DNA from: CAZTTH01 sp964615975
GTDB lineage: Bacteria; Verrucomicrobiota; Lentisphaeria; JABSQK01; JAJFLO01
Length of the DNA stretch: 64,000 bases
Direction of reading: 5' to 3'
Assembly (NCBI GenBank): GCA_964615975.1
Contig: CAZTTH010000004.1
Span: 49,547 to 113,546, forward strand
Below are positions 17,116-27,599 of the stretch, in pieces. The position numbers were made by a program, and so were the translations under genes. The notes below the pieces were generated by a model. The model was not told the DNA's origin, ran no database searches, and saw only the letters and a list, made by a program, of their open reading frames with translations. The stretch's first letter is position 1. Each line of letters starts with the position of its first letter.

Positions 17116-18411
17116 TTGAGCAATACCAATACACACGAAAAAAACATGGAAAAAAATCTCAATAAATCATCCAAAACGATTCTAATCATCGATGATGACC
17201 CAAGAATACGCAAGGTGTTGAAAAAAATCCTGCATTTGCATCATTATAATGTTCATGAAGCTGAAAACGGCGCCATTGGTTTGGAAATAATCGAAACAAC
17301 TCATGTTGATTTGGTCATTAGTGATGTAGATATGCCGATAGTATCTGGGATAGAATTATTAAGTGAGTTGAATCAGAAATCCAATCGTTTACCGGTCATC
17401 ATTATCACCGGCAAAGCGAGTGTCGATGCAGCAGTGGAATGCATGAAGATCGGAGCAATCGATTATATATCCAAACCATTTAATATCGCTAAAATCGAAG
17501 AAACCGTTTCTGAAGCTTTAAGAGCGGTTGAATTAAAAACCCACAATGCTGAAAAAACTCTTCTAGCTCACCGTAGCAATGGCACTATCGGCCGTTTTGA
17601 AATCTTAAAAATTCTAGGTGAAGGAAGTATGGGTATTGTCTATAAGGTCAAGCGTTTAAACGATCAAAATGACAATCATTATGCGCTTAAATTATTTAAG
17701 AGAAATATTGCTTTTGATGAATCCCACGATGAATTGAAGCAGCGCTTCCAACGCGAAGCGGAAGCTGCTTCCCAATTACATCATCCCAATATTGTTGCAA
17801 TCATTGACCACCAATTTGATTCATCATCACACGATAATTATATCTTGATGGAATACGTCGATGGCATTTCTCTCAAACATTTTGCCTCGGCAAATAAATT
17901 ATTAACGTATCGGGACAAGGTGCAAATCCTCTATCAAATAGCTGATGCATTGGCATTGATACATTCATTTGCGATTTGCCATCGCGATATAAAACCAGCT
18001 AATATTCTGATCGACAAGAACCATTTCATTAAGATCACGGATTTTGGCGTCGCCAGAATACAAGGATCATCGTTAACTAAAATCTCTGCATTGGTTGGTT
18101 CTCCAGGATATATGTCCCCTGAATCATTCAGGTCACCATTGGTAGATCATCGCTCAGACATTTTTTCTTTTGGCATTGTTGCCTATGAATTTCTTCTCTT
18201 TCAACACCCATTTCCATCCCACAACCTTTTTCATTTATCCCAATTGATTCAATTTCAAGAGCCTGATGAACCCGACACCATTGATCCTGAATTTCCGAAA
18301 AAACTTATCCAAATCCTAAAAAAAATGCTTAAAAAATGTCCTGATGATCGTTATCAATCCGCACATGAAATTTGTACCGATCTTAAATCATTCCTCGGCA
18401 ATAATACATGA
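17116..18411 (+). CDS. Receiver-Ser/Thr protein kinase fusion
   Basis: A 431-residue soluble protein with an N-terminal receiver domain and a C-terminal Hanks-type kinase. The receiver has ILIIDDDPR, phospho-acceptor Asp70 in LVISDVDMP, ITGKASV and the ISKPF lysine. The kinase has the glycine loop LGEGSMGIVYKV, the VAIK-equivalent YALKLFK, the catalytic loop CHRDIKPANIL, DFGVARI and the GYMSPE activation segment, so both halves look active. There is no membrane helix. The fusion would let a His-Asp relay control Ser/Thr phosphorylation. The first codon is a TTG without an obvious ribosome-binding site; an ATG ten codons in (17146) may be the real start. It is transcribed alone, divergent from the TonB receptor. 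Confidence 0.9.
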   Translation: MSNTNTHEKNMEKNLNKSSKTILIIDDDPRIRKVLKKILHLHHYNVHEAENGAIGLEIIETTHVDLVISDVDMPIVSGIELLSELNQKSNRLPVIIITGKASVDAAVECMKIGAIDYISKPFNIAKIEETVSEALRAVELKTHNAEKTLLAHRSNGTIGRFEILKILGEGSMGIVYKVKRLNDQNDNHYALKLFKRNIAFDESHDELKQRFQREAEAASQLHHPNIVAIIDHQFDSSSHDNYILMEYVDGISLKHFASANKLLTYRDKVQILYQIADALALIHSFAICHRDIKPANILIDKNHFIKITDFGVARIQGSSLTKISALVGSPGYMSPESFRSPLVDHRSDIFSFGIVAYEFLLFQHPFPSHNLFHLSQLIQFQEPDEPDTIDPEFPKKLIQILKKMLKKCPDDRYQSAHEICTDLKSFLGNNT

Positions 18412-18457
18412 TATGAGCGGTGTATGAGAACGGATGAATCCATCGGCAAGGCGATCT

Positions 18458-20248
18458 TTACATGGCTTCTGGAACATCAATCGCAAGGACTTCCAGGCCT
18501 GCACGCAGTATGATCTGGATACGATGACATAAACTCAAACGGGCCTGTATCAAGTCATCGGTAGCGGCTGAAAGCACTGAGTATTTCTTATAGAACCGAT
18601 TGAAATCTTTGGCCAAATCCAAAAGATAGTTTGCCACCCGGGCAGTATCGAATTCAGCTGCAGCCTGCTTGATAACGCCTCCATACATGGCACATCGCAA
18701 GGCTAATAGTTTTTCTTCCGGTTCAACCAACAATTCCCATTTTGTCACTCTACTGAAATTGAGCTTGTTGATTTTACGAAAAATCGATGCGATCCGAGCA
18801 TATGCATACTGAACGAAGGGGCCGGTATCCCCTTCAAATTGAATTGACGCCTTGGGATCGAATGTCAATGTAGTTTTCGGATTTACCTTTAGGAGCATAA
18901 AACGAAGAGCTCCCATCCCAATTGATTGTACACGTTGATCAAAATCAGGAGGAATATCATCGCCGCACCGTTGCAGTGATTCTTCCCGAGCCAGATCAAT
19001 CATCTCGTCAAATAAAGCATCGGCATCAACCACAGTTCCCTCACGACTTTTCATTTTTCCCTCAGGCAAATTTACCATCCCATAGGGTATGTGACGCAGG
19101 GTCTTAGCCCAAGAGAATCCCATTTTTTGCAATATACTAAAGAGCACCTTGAAATGATGAATCTGTTCATCCCCAACGACCCAGATCATTTCATCTGGGC
19201 TGAAGTCGTTATACTTTAAAACAGTGGTGCCTATATCCTGAGTTACATATACCGCCGTGCCATCATTTCTTAACACAACTTTTTTATCCAGTTTCATGTC
19301 ATTTAAATCAATTTCGATAGCACCATCTTCCCGGCGATAAAACAAGGATGGGCTTAAATTGCCGAGAATATGTTCTTTACCCAGATCATAAGTTTCGCTT
19401 TCATAATAAACTTTATCAAAGCGAATGTTCATTCGGTTATAGGTTTCTTCAAATCCTGCCAATACCCATTCATTAAGTTGACGCCATAATGACTTCACTT
19501 CAGAATCATCGTTTTCCCATGCTTGCAGCATTTTTTGTGCTGCCTGCCCAATTTCGGAAATTAAAAACAGCTCTTCCGGCTGATGATCCCGATATTCACC
19601 ATGTGTCTTTTTAACTTCAGCAATCTGTCGTTGAAATTCCTCTTCGAATCGGACATAGAATTTTCCCACAAAATGGTCACCCTTTTCACCGCTGTCCGAT
19701 GGTGTTGCATGATTACCAAAACGCTGATATGCCAACATTGATTTGCAGATGTGAATGCCACGATCATTAATCAGATTAACGACAGTGACTTCATGTCCCA
19801 CCCGGCCCAGAAGTAATGACAAGGCTTGTCCCAGCGCGTTGTTGCGGACATGTCCTAGATGTTGAGGTTTATTGGTGTTCGGAGCTGAAAATTCAATCAG
19901 TATTTTCCGTCGCTGAACGCTTGGAAGACGGATATCAGCTAATAATGCGGTTTCGTCGCGGATGGTATCTCGATATAGTGCTGTGGGTTTTAACCCTACA
20001 TTCACATATCCCTTGATCACTTCCGTATAATGTATATCCGGATGGTTGGTTAGAAACGAGTGGGTGTTTTTCGCCAATTCAAGCGGATTACCCCGTAATG
20101 ATCTGGCCAGGCGAAAACAATTTACCGTTATGTCCCCCTTCATTTCGGGGGGGCAAATAGTTACGAGATCATCAACTAATTCTTTTGATGATAATCCTTG
20201 CGCTTGGAAGTGGAAAAGTAAGTCAGATACACATTGAAGTTTTAGCAT
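18458..20248 (-). CDS. argS: Arginyl-tRNA synthetase
   Basis: A 596-residue class I synthetase that charges tRNA-Arg. The N-terminal additional domain is followed by the signature SAPNTNKPQHLGHVRNN containing the HIGH motif as HLGH. The KMSKS-equivalent is KMKSREGTVV. The C-terminal helical DALR-type anticodon-binding domain starts near residue 475 (FVQYAYARI and downstream). The length is typical for a bacterial ArgS. A stop-to-stop gap of 46 bases separates it from the convergent receiver-kinase gene. It appears to be a monocistronic housekeeping gene. Confidence 0.95.
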   Translation of the reverse strand: MLKLQCVSDLLFHFQAQGLSSKELVDDLVTICPPEMKGDITVNCFRLARSLRGNPLELAKNTHSFLTNHPDIHYTEVIKGYVNVGLKPTALYRDTIRDETALLADIRLPSVQRRKILIEFSAPNTNKPQHLGHVRNNALGQALSLLLGRVGHEVTVVNLINDRGIHICKSMLAYQRFGNHATPSDSGEKGDHFVGKFYVRFEEEFQRQIAEVKKTHGEYRDHQPEELFLISEIGQAAQKMLQAWENDDSEVKSLWRQLNEWVLAGFEETYNRMNIRFDKVYYESETYDLGKEHILGNLSPSLFYRREDGAIEIDLNDMKLDKKVVLRNDGTAVYVTQDIGTTVLKYNDFSPDEMIWVVGDEQIHHFKVLFSILQKMGFSWAKTLRHIPYGMVNLPEGKMKSREGTVVDADALFDEMIDLAREESLQRCGDDIPPDFDQRVQSIGMGALRFMLLKVNPKTTLTFDPKASIQFEGDTGPFVQYAYARIASIFRKINKLNFSRVTKWELLVEPEEKLLALRCAMYGGVIKQAAAEFDTARVANYLLDLAKDFNRFYKKYSVLSAATDDLIQARLSLCHRIQIILRAGLEVLAIDVPEAM

Positions 20249-20422
20249 TTGTCACTGGGATATGATGATGAAAGTGAATACATTCCAAATCGGATTTAAA
20301 GCCAATTATCAAAATTCACCTTGATCATGGAATCAGTAGAATCCAATAAAACATATGACATAAATGGCAGGGTTTGTTCAATCGATTCATGTCTGAATAA
20401 TTTGACAAAAAACTTACGTCCA

Positions 20423-22696
20423 TCAAGATTTTGGTGATTCCTTGTAGGATAAATATGCTTCGATCGCTTCATTCCAGACATTTTGCTTCAAATACTGAAG
20501 GATTTTGCTGATACGCAGATTTTTTTCGACTTCCTGACGGAGATGTTCAGGTAAGTTTTTGTCTTCCAGTTGAGATTGTAATGACTGTGGATCGGGGTTA
20601 ATGCGTTGCGTATAAGCCAGGCAAAGTCCCCAATAATTTGTTGCCAATGACCATTGCCCTTTTCGTTCCTGGGTTTCCGCCATTCGCAAAAGCCAATTCG
20701 GATAATCCGCGACATAACGCATGACATTCATCGCCAATATCTCCTGAGCTTGTTTGCGCGCCCAATCCTTCATTTCACTGGAAACCATGATTTCATCAAC
20801 ATGCAATGGTGGGAAGGGCTCAGGCTGACCAATGACTTTTTCAATTTTTATGACGGTTTCTCGGGGATCTATTTTTTCTTGCAGAAAAGATTTTTTTAAG
20901 AATTTATTGATTTCAAAAAATTCATTTTTATCCTGGTGTTCCACGATAAAGGTCAATCGCGAGTGAACAACAATATCGATAGATTTTTGATGTTTAGTAT
21001 GGCGATAAATTTTCTGCGATGTGATATTTTGGGGAATTCCGGTTGTAACTTTTTTCTTTTTAATCCGATCAAGATATTCCGGATTTTCTTCCTCAATAAT
21101 TTCTCCCAACTGAGTTACCAACACCAATTCTTCTTCTGGAGATCGTGTATCAACTTCAAACGCAGCGACATTGCACTTGGTAAGCAGATAATCGGAGCGC
21201 TTGATATTTTCCTTCTCTTCGCTCAAATCCACTCCATAAATATTTTTGCTGGCGTTGATCGAATTACGAAACAGTATTTCCAAGTCTCGTAAAAATGTTG
21301 TGCCTAATCCTGCTTCTCCAGATGTAAATTGGCTAAGTATAATTTTTCTTTTTACCCACGTTTCAAAAAATTGCAGGGCGCGATTTTCAATTTCGCTAAA
21401 ACGTTGATTGAGATCGGTCGATTCTGAAGGCAGTTTTTTCCCATTTTCGAGTGCTGATTTTTCCATATCAGCTATCATTTGACATATGATCAATGCTACC
21501 CCGTGACGTTCACCATTTTCGATTTCCTGTTGCGCTGTATCGAGCAATTTTTTCTTTATTTGAGGATAAATGGCAAGAAATTTTTGCCATAATATTTCTG
21601 AGGCAACTGATTTTCTTGTAGAATCGAAAAGTGCGATTTCACTCAGACGTGATGAGAATAAAACAAAGCTTTTCCAGAATTGTTGGGCATTGACCAGGTG
21701 TTGTAATTCCACTTGCCATATGGTAGCCCTGATACTGCCGATCTCTCTCAACAATGACTGTAAAATCGCTTCATTTTTTACTAACGCATTAACGACTGCC
21801 GAATTATCTAACCAGGATTGGTAAAGGGATTGGAATGAATTCTCCATGGCAGAAATCTGCTGTTCACAAGCGATCATTTCTGCCTTGCTGGAATTGTCGG
21901 TTAATTTTCCGAGAGTGATAGTGATTTCACTGATTGTCGACTTGCGGATTTGCTCCACTTTCATTTTTATGAGCTGATCAGCTACAGTGTCAGTAGTTGT
22001 GAGCAGATTTGCATTCTCAGGAAAATCCCTGAGTTTAACCACCAACAAATTGAAACCATCCTCAATCTGACCTTGAGCTATTAATTTATCAACTTTTTCA
22101 ATGGTTGTTTGGACGATAAAAATTTCATGGGTCTTTTTAAGGTTTCGCGTTGCCAGGTAGCGATTGCCATACTTTTCATCTGGTAAATAAAGGTCATTTC
22201 CAAATTCTCTCAACCAACTCTTATAACTGCTGTTGCGCAGATTTTTGACCCATGAAAAAGAATAGCTCTCATCAAGATCTGCGATTACCCGTATGGGTTG
22301 ATCAAGCACATCAAGGGCTTGAATTAATTTTTTTGTATCCCTGACGTTATTGTTGAAAAACAAGTCCCCATTTAAATATTGCAGAAACGGGTATTCAGCC
22401 TGAATCTGACGACACCACTTGGCAAAAACGACAAGGCCGCTATCATCTCGCATTTTACGAGCCAATTCACGATCAAAATTTATCAACTTTCCTTCATCAC
22501 TTTCCAGTAACCAGGTCAGAACAGCCCATTGGCTTTCAGCATGAGGCGGATATACAGGTTCGGGATAGAGGGTCACCCTGACACGGGACGGACTGGTCAT
22601 ACAACCAGCAATAAGGGTCAGGAAGAAAAACAACCCCGCCTTGATCCAAAATCCAGTTCTCTGTTGTGATCGTTGTTTGGGAGCATAAGAACTCAT
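20423..22696 (-). CDS. 757-aa lipoprotein of unknown function
   Basis: A large lipoprotein. The N-terminus has charged residues, a hydrophobic FFFLTLIAGC segment with a clear lipobox (L-I-A-G-C) and then a mature chain rich in charged alpha-helical sequence. AGGAGG six bases upstream fixes the ATG at 22696; an upstream in-frame codon at 22729 lacks this. I recognise no domain. Helical pairs such as NLATTDTVADQ-like TPR-size segments and the final KGQWSLATNYWGLCLAY / NVWNEAIEAYLSYK suggest TPR-like packing at the C-terminus. It lies 148 bases downstream of the large kinase/FGE gene on the same strand; many kinase operons of this type include a lipoprotein, so a link in envelope signalling is possible but unproven. 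Confidence 0.75.
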   Translation of the reverse strand: MSSYAPKQRSQQRTGFWIKAGLFFFLTLIAGCMTSPSRVRVTLYPEPVYPPHAESQWAVLTWLLESDEGKLINFDRELARKMRDDSGLVVFAKWCRQIQAEYPFLQYLNGDLFFNNNVRDTKKLIQALDVLDQPIRVIADLDESYSFSWVKNLRNSSYKSWLREFGNDLYLPDEKYGNRYLATRNLKKTHEIFIVQTTIEKVDKLIAQGQIEDGFNLLVVKLRDFPENANLLTTTDTVADQLIKMKVEQIRKSTISEITITLGKLTDNSSKAEMIACEQQISAMENSFQSLYQSWLDNSAVVNALVKNEAILQSLLREIGSIRATIWQVELQHLVNAQQFWKSFVLFSSRLSEIALFDSTRKSVASEILWQKFLAIYPQIKKKLLDTAQQEIENGERHGVALIICQMIADMEKSALENGKKLPSESTDLNQRFSEIENRALQFFETWVKRKIILSQFTSGEAGLGTTFLRDLEILFRNSINASKNIYGVDLSEEKENIKRSDYLLTKCNVAAFEVDTRSPEEELVLVTQLGEIIEEENPEYLDRIKKKKVTTGIPQNITSQKIYRHTKHQKSIDIVVHSRLTFIVEHQDKNEFFEINKFLKKSFLQEKIDPRETVIKIEKVIGQPEPFPPLHVDEIMVSSEMKDWARKQAQEILAMNVMRYVADYPNWLLRMAETQERKGQWSLATNYWGLCLAYTQRINPDPQSLQSQLEDKNLPEHLRQEVEKNLRISKILQYLKQNVWNEAIEAYLSYKESPKS

Positions 22697-22844
22697 GCTT
22701 TGTCCTCCTATGGAAATTTTAAATTTCATGCAAAATTTACTTCAGTAAAGATTGGGGTTAGACCATACCATTCATGGGATTAAATACAACCAAGAAAAAA
22801 AATTTGGGATCTCCCAAAAAAGACGATAAAGTCCATACTTGCTT

Positions 22845-25800
22845 TTAATGTCCATCAGGCAGCTCATAAGGGAGAGGGATGAGTAAACGAAATCCAACAG
22901 AATCAAGAACTGTTTCTTCAGGTAATAATCGTTTGCGAAATGTTGCTGAAACTTCTTCGATTGGTGAGTTACGATTCCCTCCGCGAACAAGCAATCTTCC
23001 TTGATTAATTGTTTCACTCATACCGTAGGGATTTAATACTGGTTGATTCTCGTAGGCGTGATACCAGTCACTTACCCATTCTTCCAAATTCCCGTACATT
23101 AAATATAATCCTATCGAATTAGGATAAACATTATTATCATGTAATACTGATGGCTTACAAGATAGCACAATATTGTGTATCGATTCACCGGCCCAAATCG
23201 TCGTTTTAACCATGTTTGAAGAATTAATTGTTTCATATTTACACGCATATTCCCATTCTGCTTCAGTTGGCAATCGGTACCCGGGTGAACCCCGAATCAG
23301 CTCCCAATCCGCAGGGATATCACTTTTATCATCGGAATTTAAACACCGATAGCTGGGAGGCAATTGATATTTGCGATTCAACCAGTTGCAGTATCGTATA
23401 GCTTGGGTATATGTGAGCCCTGATATTGGTATTTCATTGTCTTCAAACAATGTCATGCCCAAATTCTTTTGTGCAAATTCCCTGACATCGCCAACCAATA
23501 CTTCAAATTTACCCAGATAGAATGGAGTGTCCAGGGTTACTGTGTGGGCAGGTTTCTCGTTTTCAAACTTGGAGTGTTCATCACCCATTATAAATTTACC
23601 GGGAGGCACTAAGCAAAACTCCGTATTCATGGAATTCAGAACTCTAACCGGATACAATCGTTGCCAGTATTTCTGGTCCGGGTGGACCACATGGTTGCCG
23701 GTCGACGCTGAGGGGGTTAATCCCAAAGGCAGTATATGAGCACGGAGTTCTTTGACCGTCATTTTTTCTTCGACATCAGAAATCGACACATCTAAATCTT
23801 TCAAAATTTTATACAACCAACCCCGTATACTTTTTGCAATGGCGATAGGATCTCGAGGAAATTGATTAAGAAAATGTTTGATTTGGAATTCATAAGCTTT
23901 CCATTTGTAAAATCGTGCCGTTTCAATGGTCATCCCTTTGGCTTGAGCCTGGGCGAGAAAGTTGAATGCGACCAACACGTTTCCTTGAGGAGAAATTTGT
24001 TTGATCAAATCTACCTTGGCGGCTTCCAGATACCGATTGACTTCCTTCAACTCCCTTTCGTATATGGCGCCAGGATCAGAATGGACTTTTTTAATCAGGC
24101 TAAGAATTTGTTTGTATTCCTCTCTTAAATCAGCGTCTGAAAATTTTTCTACATACTCCAAATTAATATCACTCCATAAATTCATAATCTCATCGCACCA
24201 TAACAAACGTTGTTTATGATCAGTGCCATTTTCGATTTTGACGAGGAGCTCGCGCGCTTGACGAAGTCGTTCAGGAAAACGTTCCAAGGAACGATTTACC
24301 TGCAAGATCAATTCCTGGGTTTCCTGCAATAGGGGGATGAGCATTTCATAGCGCTCGGTTGCCGCTATAAACTGTCCTTCTTGAGTCATTTGCCCGGCTA
24401 CTGCCAGGGTTTTCTCGATTTCAACCAACCGATCAGGAAAAAAGCGTGTAATCTCGGACTTGATTTTGATGGAGTAATACTGGCTTTCAATTTGCTTTAT
24501 AAACTCATTGATGATCTGCAATTGTAGTGGGGACATGGCGCCATCGGCTATCATGCTCGCGGTTGTCTGATCGATCGCCATTTCCAATGACTTAAGTGCA
24601 ACTTCGTAATGGGTAATGGCATTGGGGTAATCATAAATTTTTACTGCGTTTTCACCTGCCTCTCGTCCTTTAATCAATGATATAAATAAATTGGGCCTGT
24701 ATTTTTCGATCAGATGAATGTCGATCTTGCCAATATGGGAATTTAATTGATTACGAATTTTATCCAATTGATCGGCATAAGGAACCAGAATAATGCATCG
24801 AGAAAATAAATCAGCTGCTTTAATCGCTAGATTTGCTACATCTTCATAAGCTTTGTTACTGCTGGCTTGCTGCGTCTGTTGGGTAAGTATATCTGCTTCT
24901 TTAAAAGGAATCATTTCACTGCAATTGGCTTCCAAGGCCTGACTTCGTGCAGTAGAAATCATGAGGAGAGATTTTTTTAATAATTGAGTACCAACCATAT
25001 CTTCTAAATCGGCTAGCTTCTTTTGTTGTTCTTCTTCTAAAAATATTGAATTACCCGCCTGAGTACGCAGATCAACTATTTCTGACAACGCCTGAAAGAG
25101 TAAATTATGTGCTTGTTTGTATTCTTGTTGGTCGAGCTGATTAATTTTTTCCTGTAATTGATGGATGTTTTGCCATGTTTTCTGAAACCGCTCCTGTGCC
25201 AATGAAATCCGATGTTGAAGGGATTTTGTTTCTGTTCTAAATGTATTTAAATCAATTATTTGCTGAGGTTGGGCCCAATCACTAATTGAGGGATTAGTTG
25301 ATTGTATGATGGCCTCATTTGCTAGATTCAATGCGCTTAAAGATTGTTTATGATCATGCGCCAATTTTTCTTTCGCTTCAGAAACAAGCTGAGAAATTTT
25401 TAATAATTGCTGATTCAAATCGACAACTGCAAGCTTACGTTTTATATCCCGCTGAATTTTATAATTCCAACCGACAATGATTGCGCCTCCCAATAACATT
25501 ACAATCATTCCTCGAAAAAGGATTTTCTGAAGGTTGGTCTTTCTCTGTAATCGTGTAATTGCCTGTTCATGCCAGGCACGTGCCTGGGGATTAAAATGCT
25601 GTAATTTAATTATAGCTTCACAGATTTGCATGACGAGTTGCCAACGTTGACTGGCTGCATAGCGTTGCGCCAGCTCAAGCTTATTATCGATTTCATTCAT
25701 CATCTGCTGCGCTTTTTTCCTCAACTCAATCGTGGCAGATAATTCTGTCGATAAACAGGCCACTTCATTGCAATGAGTTATGCAAAGATCGTACTGCTGT

Positions 25801-27599
25801 TCTTCGTAGGACCTGAGCGCCTTATGTTCAACCAATTTGATCTTTTCTTCGTCAAGGGCGATTTCTTGATCCCATGATTCAAGAAGTTCAAAATTATCTT
25901 GCCATTTTTTCGACCAGGTAGTCAAATCTGGCAATTGGAAATCTTCCTTCAGCTTCTTCAGATTATTTAAAATGCTTCGGACCGTTCTGATTTTCTTATC
26001 CAGTCGAAGCGCTCTGACATCATCGAGCCCCGCTTGAAATTCGACCTCAAACAGGCGAAACTTTATTTTATCGACCATACCAACAATGGTATTATCATCG
26101 GGACTGATACGATTATATTTTTCGATGATGTCCAAGGCATCACGGTACTGATTGCGGGCTATCGCACTTTTTAGTTGAGTGCGTAAATCATCCCGTGTAT
26201 TCAGCACTTCCTCCGCGTGCTTGTGAACAACGATAATATTATTAAGCAATGCCTTGCCCTTGGGTTTGGCAAATTGGAATTGTGTTGGCAGGATCGCGAA
26301 TTCTTTTACGATCCGCCCCCAGCGCATATCCTTTTCTAATTCAGTAATTTGTTGCAGCATTTCTTCTGCTTGTTTGAATGCTTTGATATCGGTGCCGCAG
26401 CCGGTGCAAAACGGCCTCTGGATCGAATTTTCATTATCACATTCCGGACAATTCAATGTCAAGCCATCGCCACATTGCGCGCAAAATTTATCTTCTTGAG
26501 CATTGGGAGCATTGCAATTCGGGCAAATATTTTTTAACAGCAATAGATGCGGATCACGCTTCTGCATCCCGGAAAAGTCAATGTTATCAAAATCATTGAT
26601 CAATGCATCCATACTGAAATAACGTTCCTCAACCTTGGGATTGACGCACTTGAAGATGATTTCACTCAGTGTCGCAGGTGGTGGAATGCAGGTGGGAATG
26701 ATATCACTGGGTCTTTCACCTGTAAGCAATTTATATAGCACTTTTCCTAACGAATAGATATCGGCGCGGTGATCAACATTCTTGGCATCCCGGCGTTGCT
26801 CCGGTGCCATATAATCCGGTGTTCCCATGGCATAACCTGTGATCGAGAGGTCCGAATCATGTCCAGATCGCGCCAAACCGAAATCGACGATTTTCGGCAC
26901 TGGTTTCCCATCCTCCATCCCCAGCATGATATTATCTGGTTTTATATCACGATGTATAAGATTATTTCGATGGGCAAAGTATAACCCCTGGGCCACACCT
27001 TTAACTAATTCAATGGCCTCCTTGGGGGGCAACTTGGTGACGGATTTTACATAGTTACTGAGCGAACCACCGTCGATATACTCCATGATGATATAGTAGC
27101 CATCCTTATCCTGATCATAATCATAGACTTGGACAATATTACGATGCTTCAATTTGGCAATAGCCTTGGCTTCAAGGGCAAATCGCTGCAAAATTTCATC
27201 CATTAAACTTTGATCGATCTTCTTGGTCAATATGCGCTTGATCGCGACTTCGCGTTCCAAGTTCAAATCACGACCTCGGTAAACAATGGCAAATCCGCCC
27301 TGCCCCAATTTTTCAATGATTTCATAACGATTGGCAATCGTTTTATTTTTAATCACTTCCGAATCTTCATTATCCTCATCTGCGGCCGTATCCGGAGGTG
27401 GTGGCAAGGTGTTTAATGGAGGCGGAATGGTGCTCACGGGAGAGGTGGTAGATTTCTCATTCACAACCTCAGGAAGGTTTGCGAATTGTGCATTTTCAGT
27501 TGGATCCGAGAATGTGAATCCACACGTGAAGCAATGCTCGCAGGAATCTCTATTAATAGTTTGACAATGTGGACAAATCATGGAATTCGATGTCGTCAC
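22845..27599 (-). CDS. Zinc-ribbon Ser/Thr kinase with C-terminal FGE/sulfatase-modifying-factor domain
   Basis: A 1584-residue multidomain protein. The N-terminal zinc ribbon has Cys9, Cys12, Cys20 and Cys23. A kinase domain follows (about residues 90-345): LGQGGFAIVYRG, VAIKRIL, HRDIKPDNIML, DFGLAR, GTPDYMAPEQ. A double zinc ribbon (CPNCNAPNAQEDKFCAQCG, CPECDNE, CTGCGTD) comes next, then a long charged helical region, one membrane helix near residue 705 (GMIVMLLGGAIIVGW), an extracytoplasmic helical region of over 600 residues, and a C-terminal formylglycine-generating-enzyme-like domain (VPPGKFIMGDE, GYRLPTEAEWEYA, GNLEEWVSDW, RVRGGN-type RLLVRGGN, VGFRL). In this context FGE-like domains often bind ligands rather than oxidise sulfatases. 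Initiation at GTG 27599 or ATG 27581 is uncertain; neither has a strong ribosome-binding site. Confidence 0.9.
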   Translation of the reverse strand: MTTSNSMICPHCQTINRDSCEHCFTCGFTFSDPTENAQFANLPEVVNEKSTTSPVSTIPPPLNTLPPPPDTAADEDNEDSEVIKNKTIANRYEIIEKLGQGGFAIVYRGRDLNLEREVAIKRILTKKIDQSLMDEILQRFALEAKAIAKLKHRNIVQVYDYDQDKDGYYIIMEYIDGGSLSNYVKSVTKLPPKEAIELVKGVAQGLYFAHRNNLIHRDIKPDNIMLGMEDGKPVPKIVDFGLARSGHDSDLSITGYAMGTPDYMAPEQRRDAKNVDHRADIYSLGKVLYKLLTGERPSDIIPTCIPPPATLSEIIFKCVNPKVEERYFSMDALINDFDNIDFSGMQKRDPHLLLLKNICPNCNAPNAQEDKFCAQCGDGLTLNCPECDNENSIQRPFCTGCGTDIKAFKQAEEMLQQITELEKDMRWGRIVKEFAILPTQFQFAKPKGKALLNNIIVVHKHAEEVLNTRDDLRTQLKSAIARNQYRDALDIIEKYNRISPDDNTIVGMVDKIKFRLFEVEFQAGLDDVRALRLDKKIRTVRSILNNLKKLKEDFQLPDLTTWSKKWQDNFELLESWDQEIALDEEKIKLVEHKALRSYEEQQYDLCITHCNEVACLSTELSATIELRKKAQQMMNEIDNKLELAQRYAASQRWQLVMQICEAIIKLQHFNPQARAWHEQAITRLQRKTNLQKILFRGMIVMLLGGAIIVGWNYKIQRDIKRKLAVVDLNQQLLKISQLVSEAKEKLAHDHKQSLSALNLANEAIIQSTNPSISDWAQPQQIIDLNTFRTETKSLQHRISLAQERFQKTWQNIHQLQEKINQLDQQEYKQAHNLLFQALSEIVDLRTQAGNSIFLEEEQQKKLADLEDMVGTQLLKKSLLMISTARSQALEANCSEMIPFKEADILTQQTQQASSNKAYEDVANLAIKAADLFSRCIILVPYADQLDKIRNQLNSHIGKIDIHLIEKYRPNLFISLIKGREAGENAVKIYDYPNAITHYEVALKSLEMAIDQTTASMIADGAMSPLQLQIINEFIKQIESQYYSIKIKSEITRFFPDRLVEIEKTLAVAGQMTQEGQFIAATERYEMLIPLLQETQELILQVNRSLERFPERLRQARELLVKIENGTDHKQRLLWCDEIMNLWSDINLEYVEKFSDADLREEYKQILSLIKKVHSDPGAIYERELKEVNRYLEAAKVDLIKQISPQGNVLVAFNFLAQAQAKGMTIETARFYKWKAYEFQIKHFLNQFPRDPIAIAKSIRGWLYKILKDLDVSISDVEEKMTVKELRAHILPLGLTPSASTGNHVVHPDQKYWQRLYPVRVLNSMNTEFCLVPPGKFIMGDEHSKFENEKPAHTVTLDTPFYLGKFEVLVGDVREFAQKNLGMTLFEDNEIPISGLTYTQAIRYCNWLNRKYQLPPSYRCLNSDDKSDIPADWELIRGSPGYRLPTEAEWEYACKYETINSSNMVKTTIWAGESIHNIVLSCKPSVLHDNNVYPNSIGLYLMYGNLEEWVSDWYHAYENQPVLNPYGMSETINQGRLLVRGGNRNSPIEEVSATFRKRLLPEETVLDSVGFRLLIPLPYELPDGH

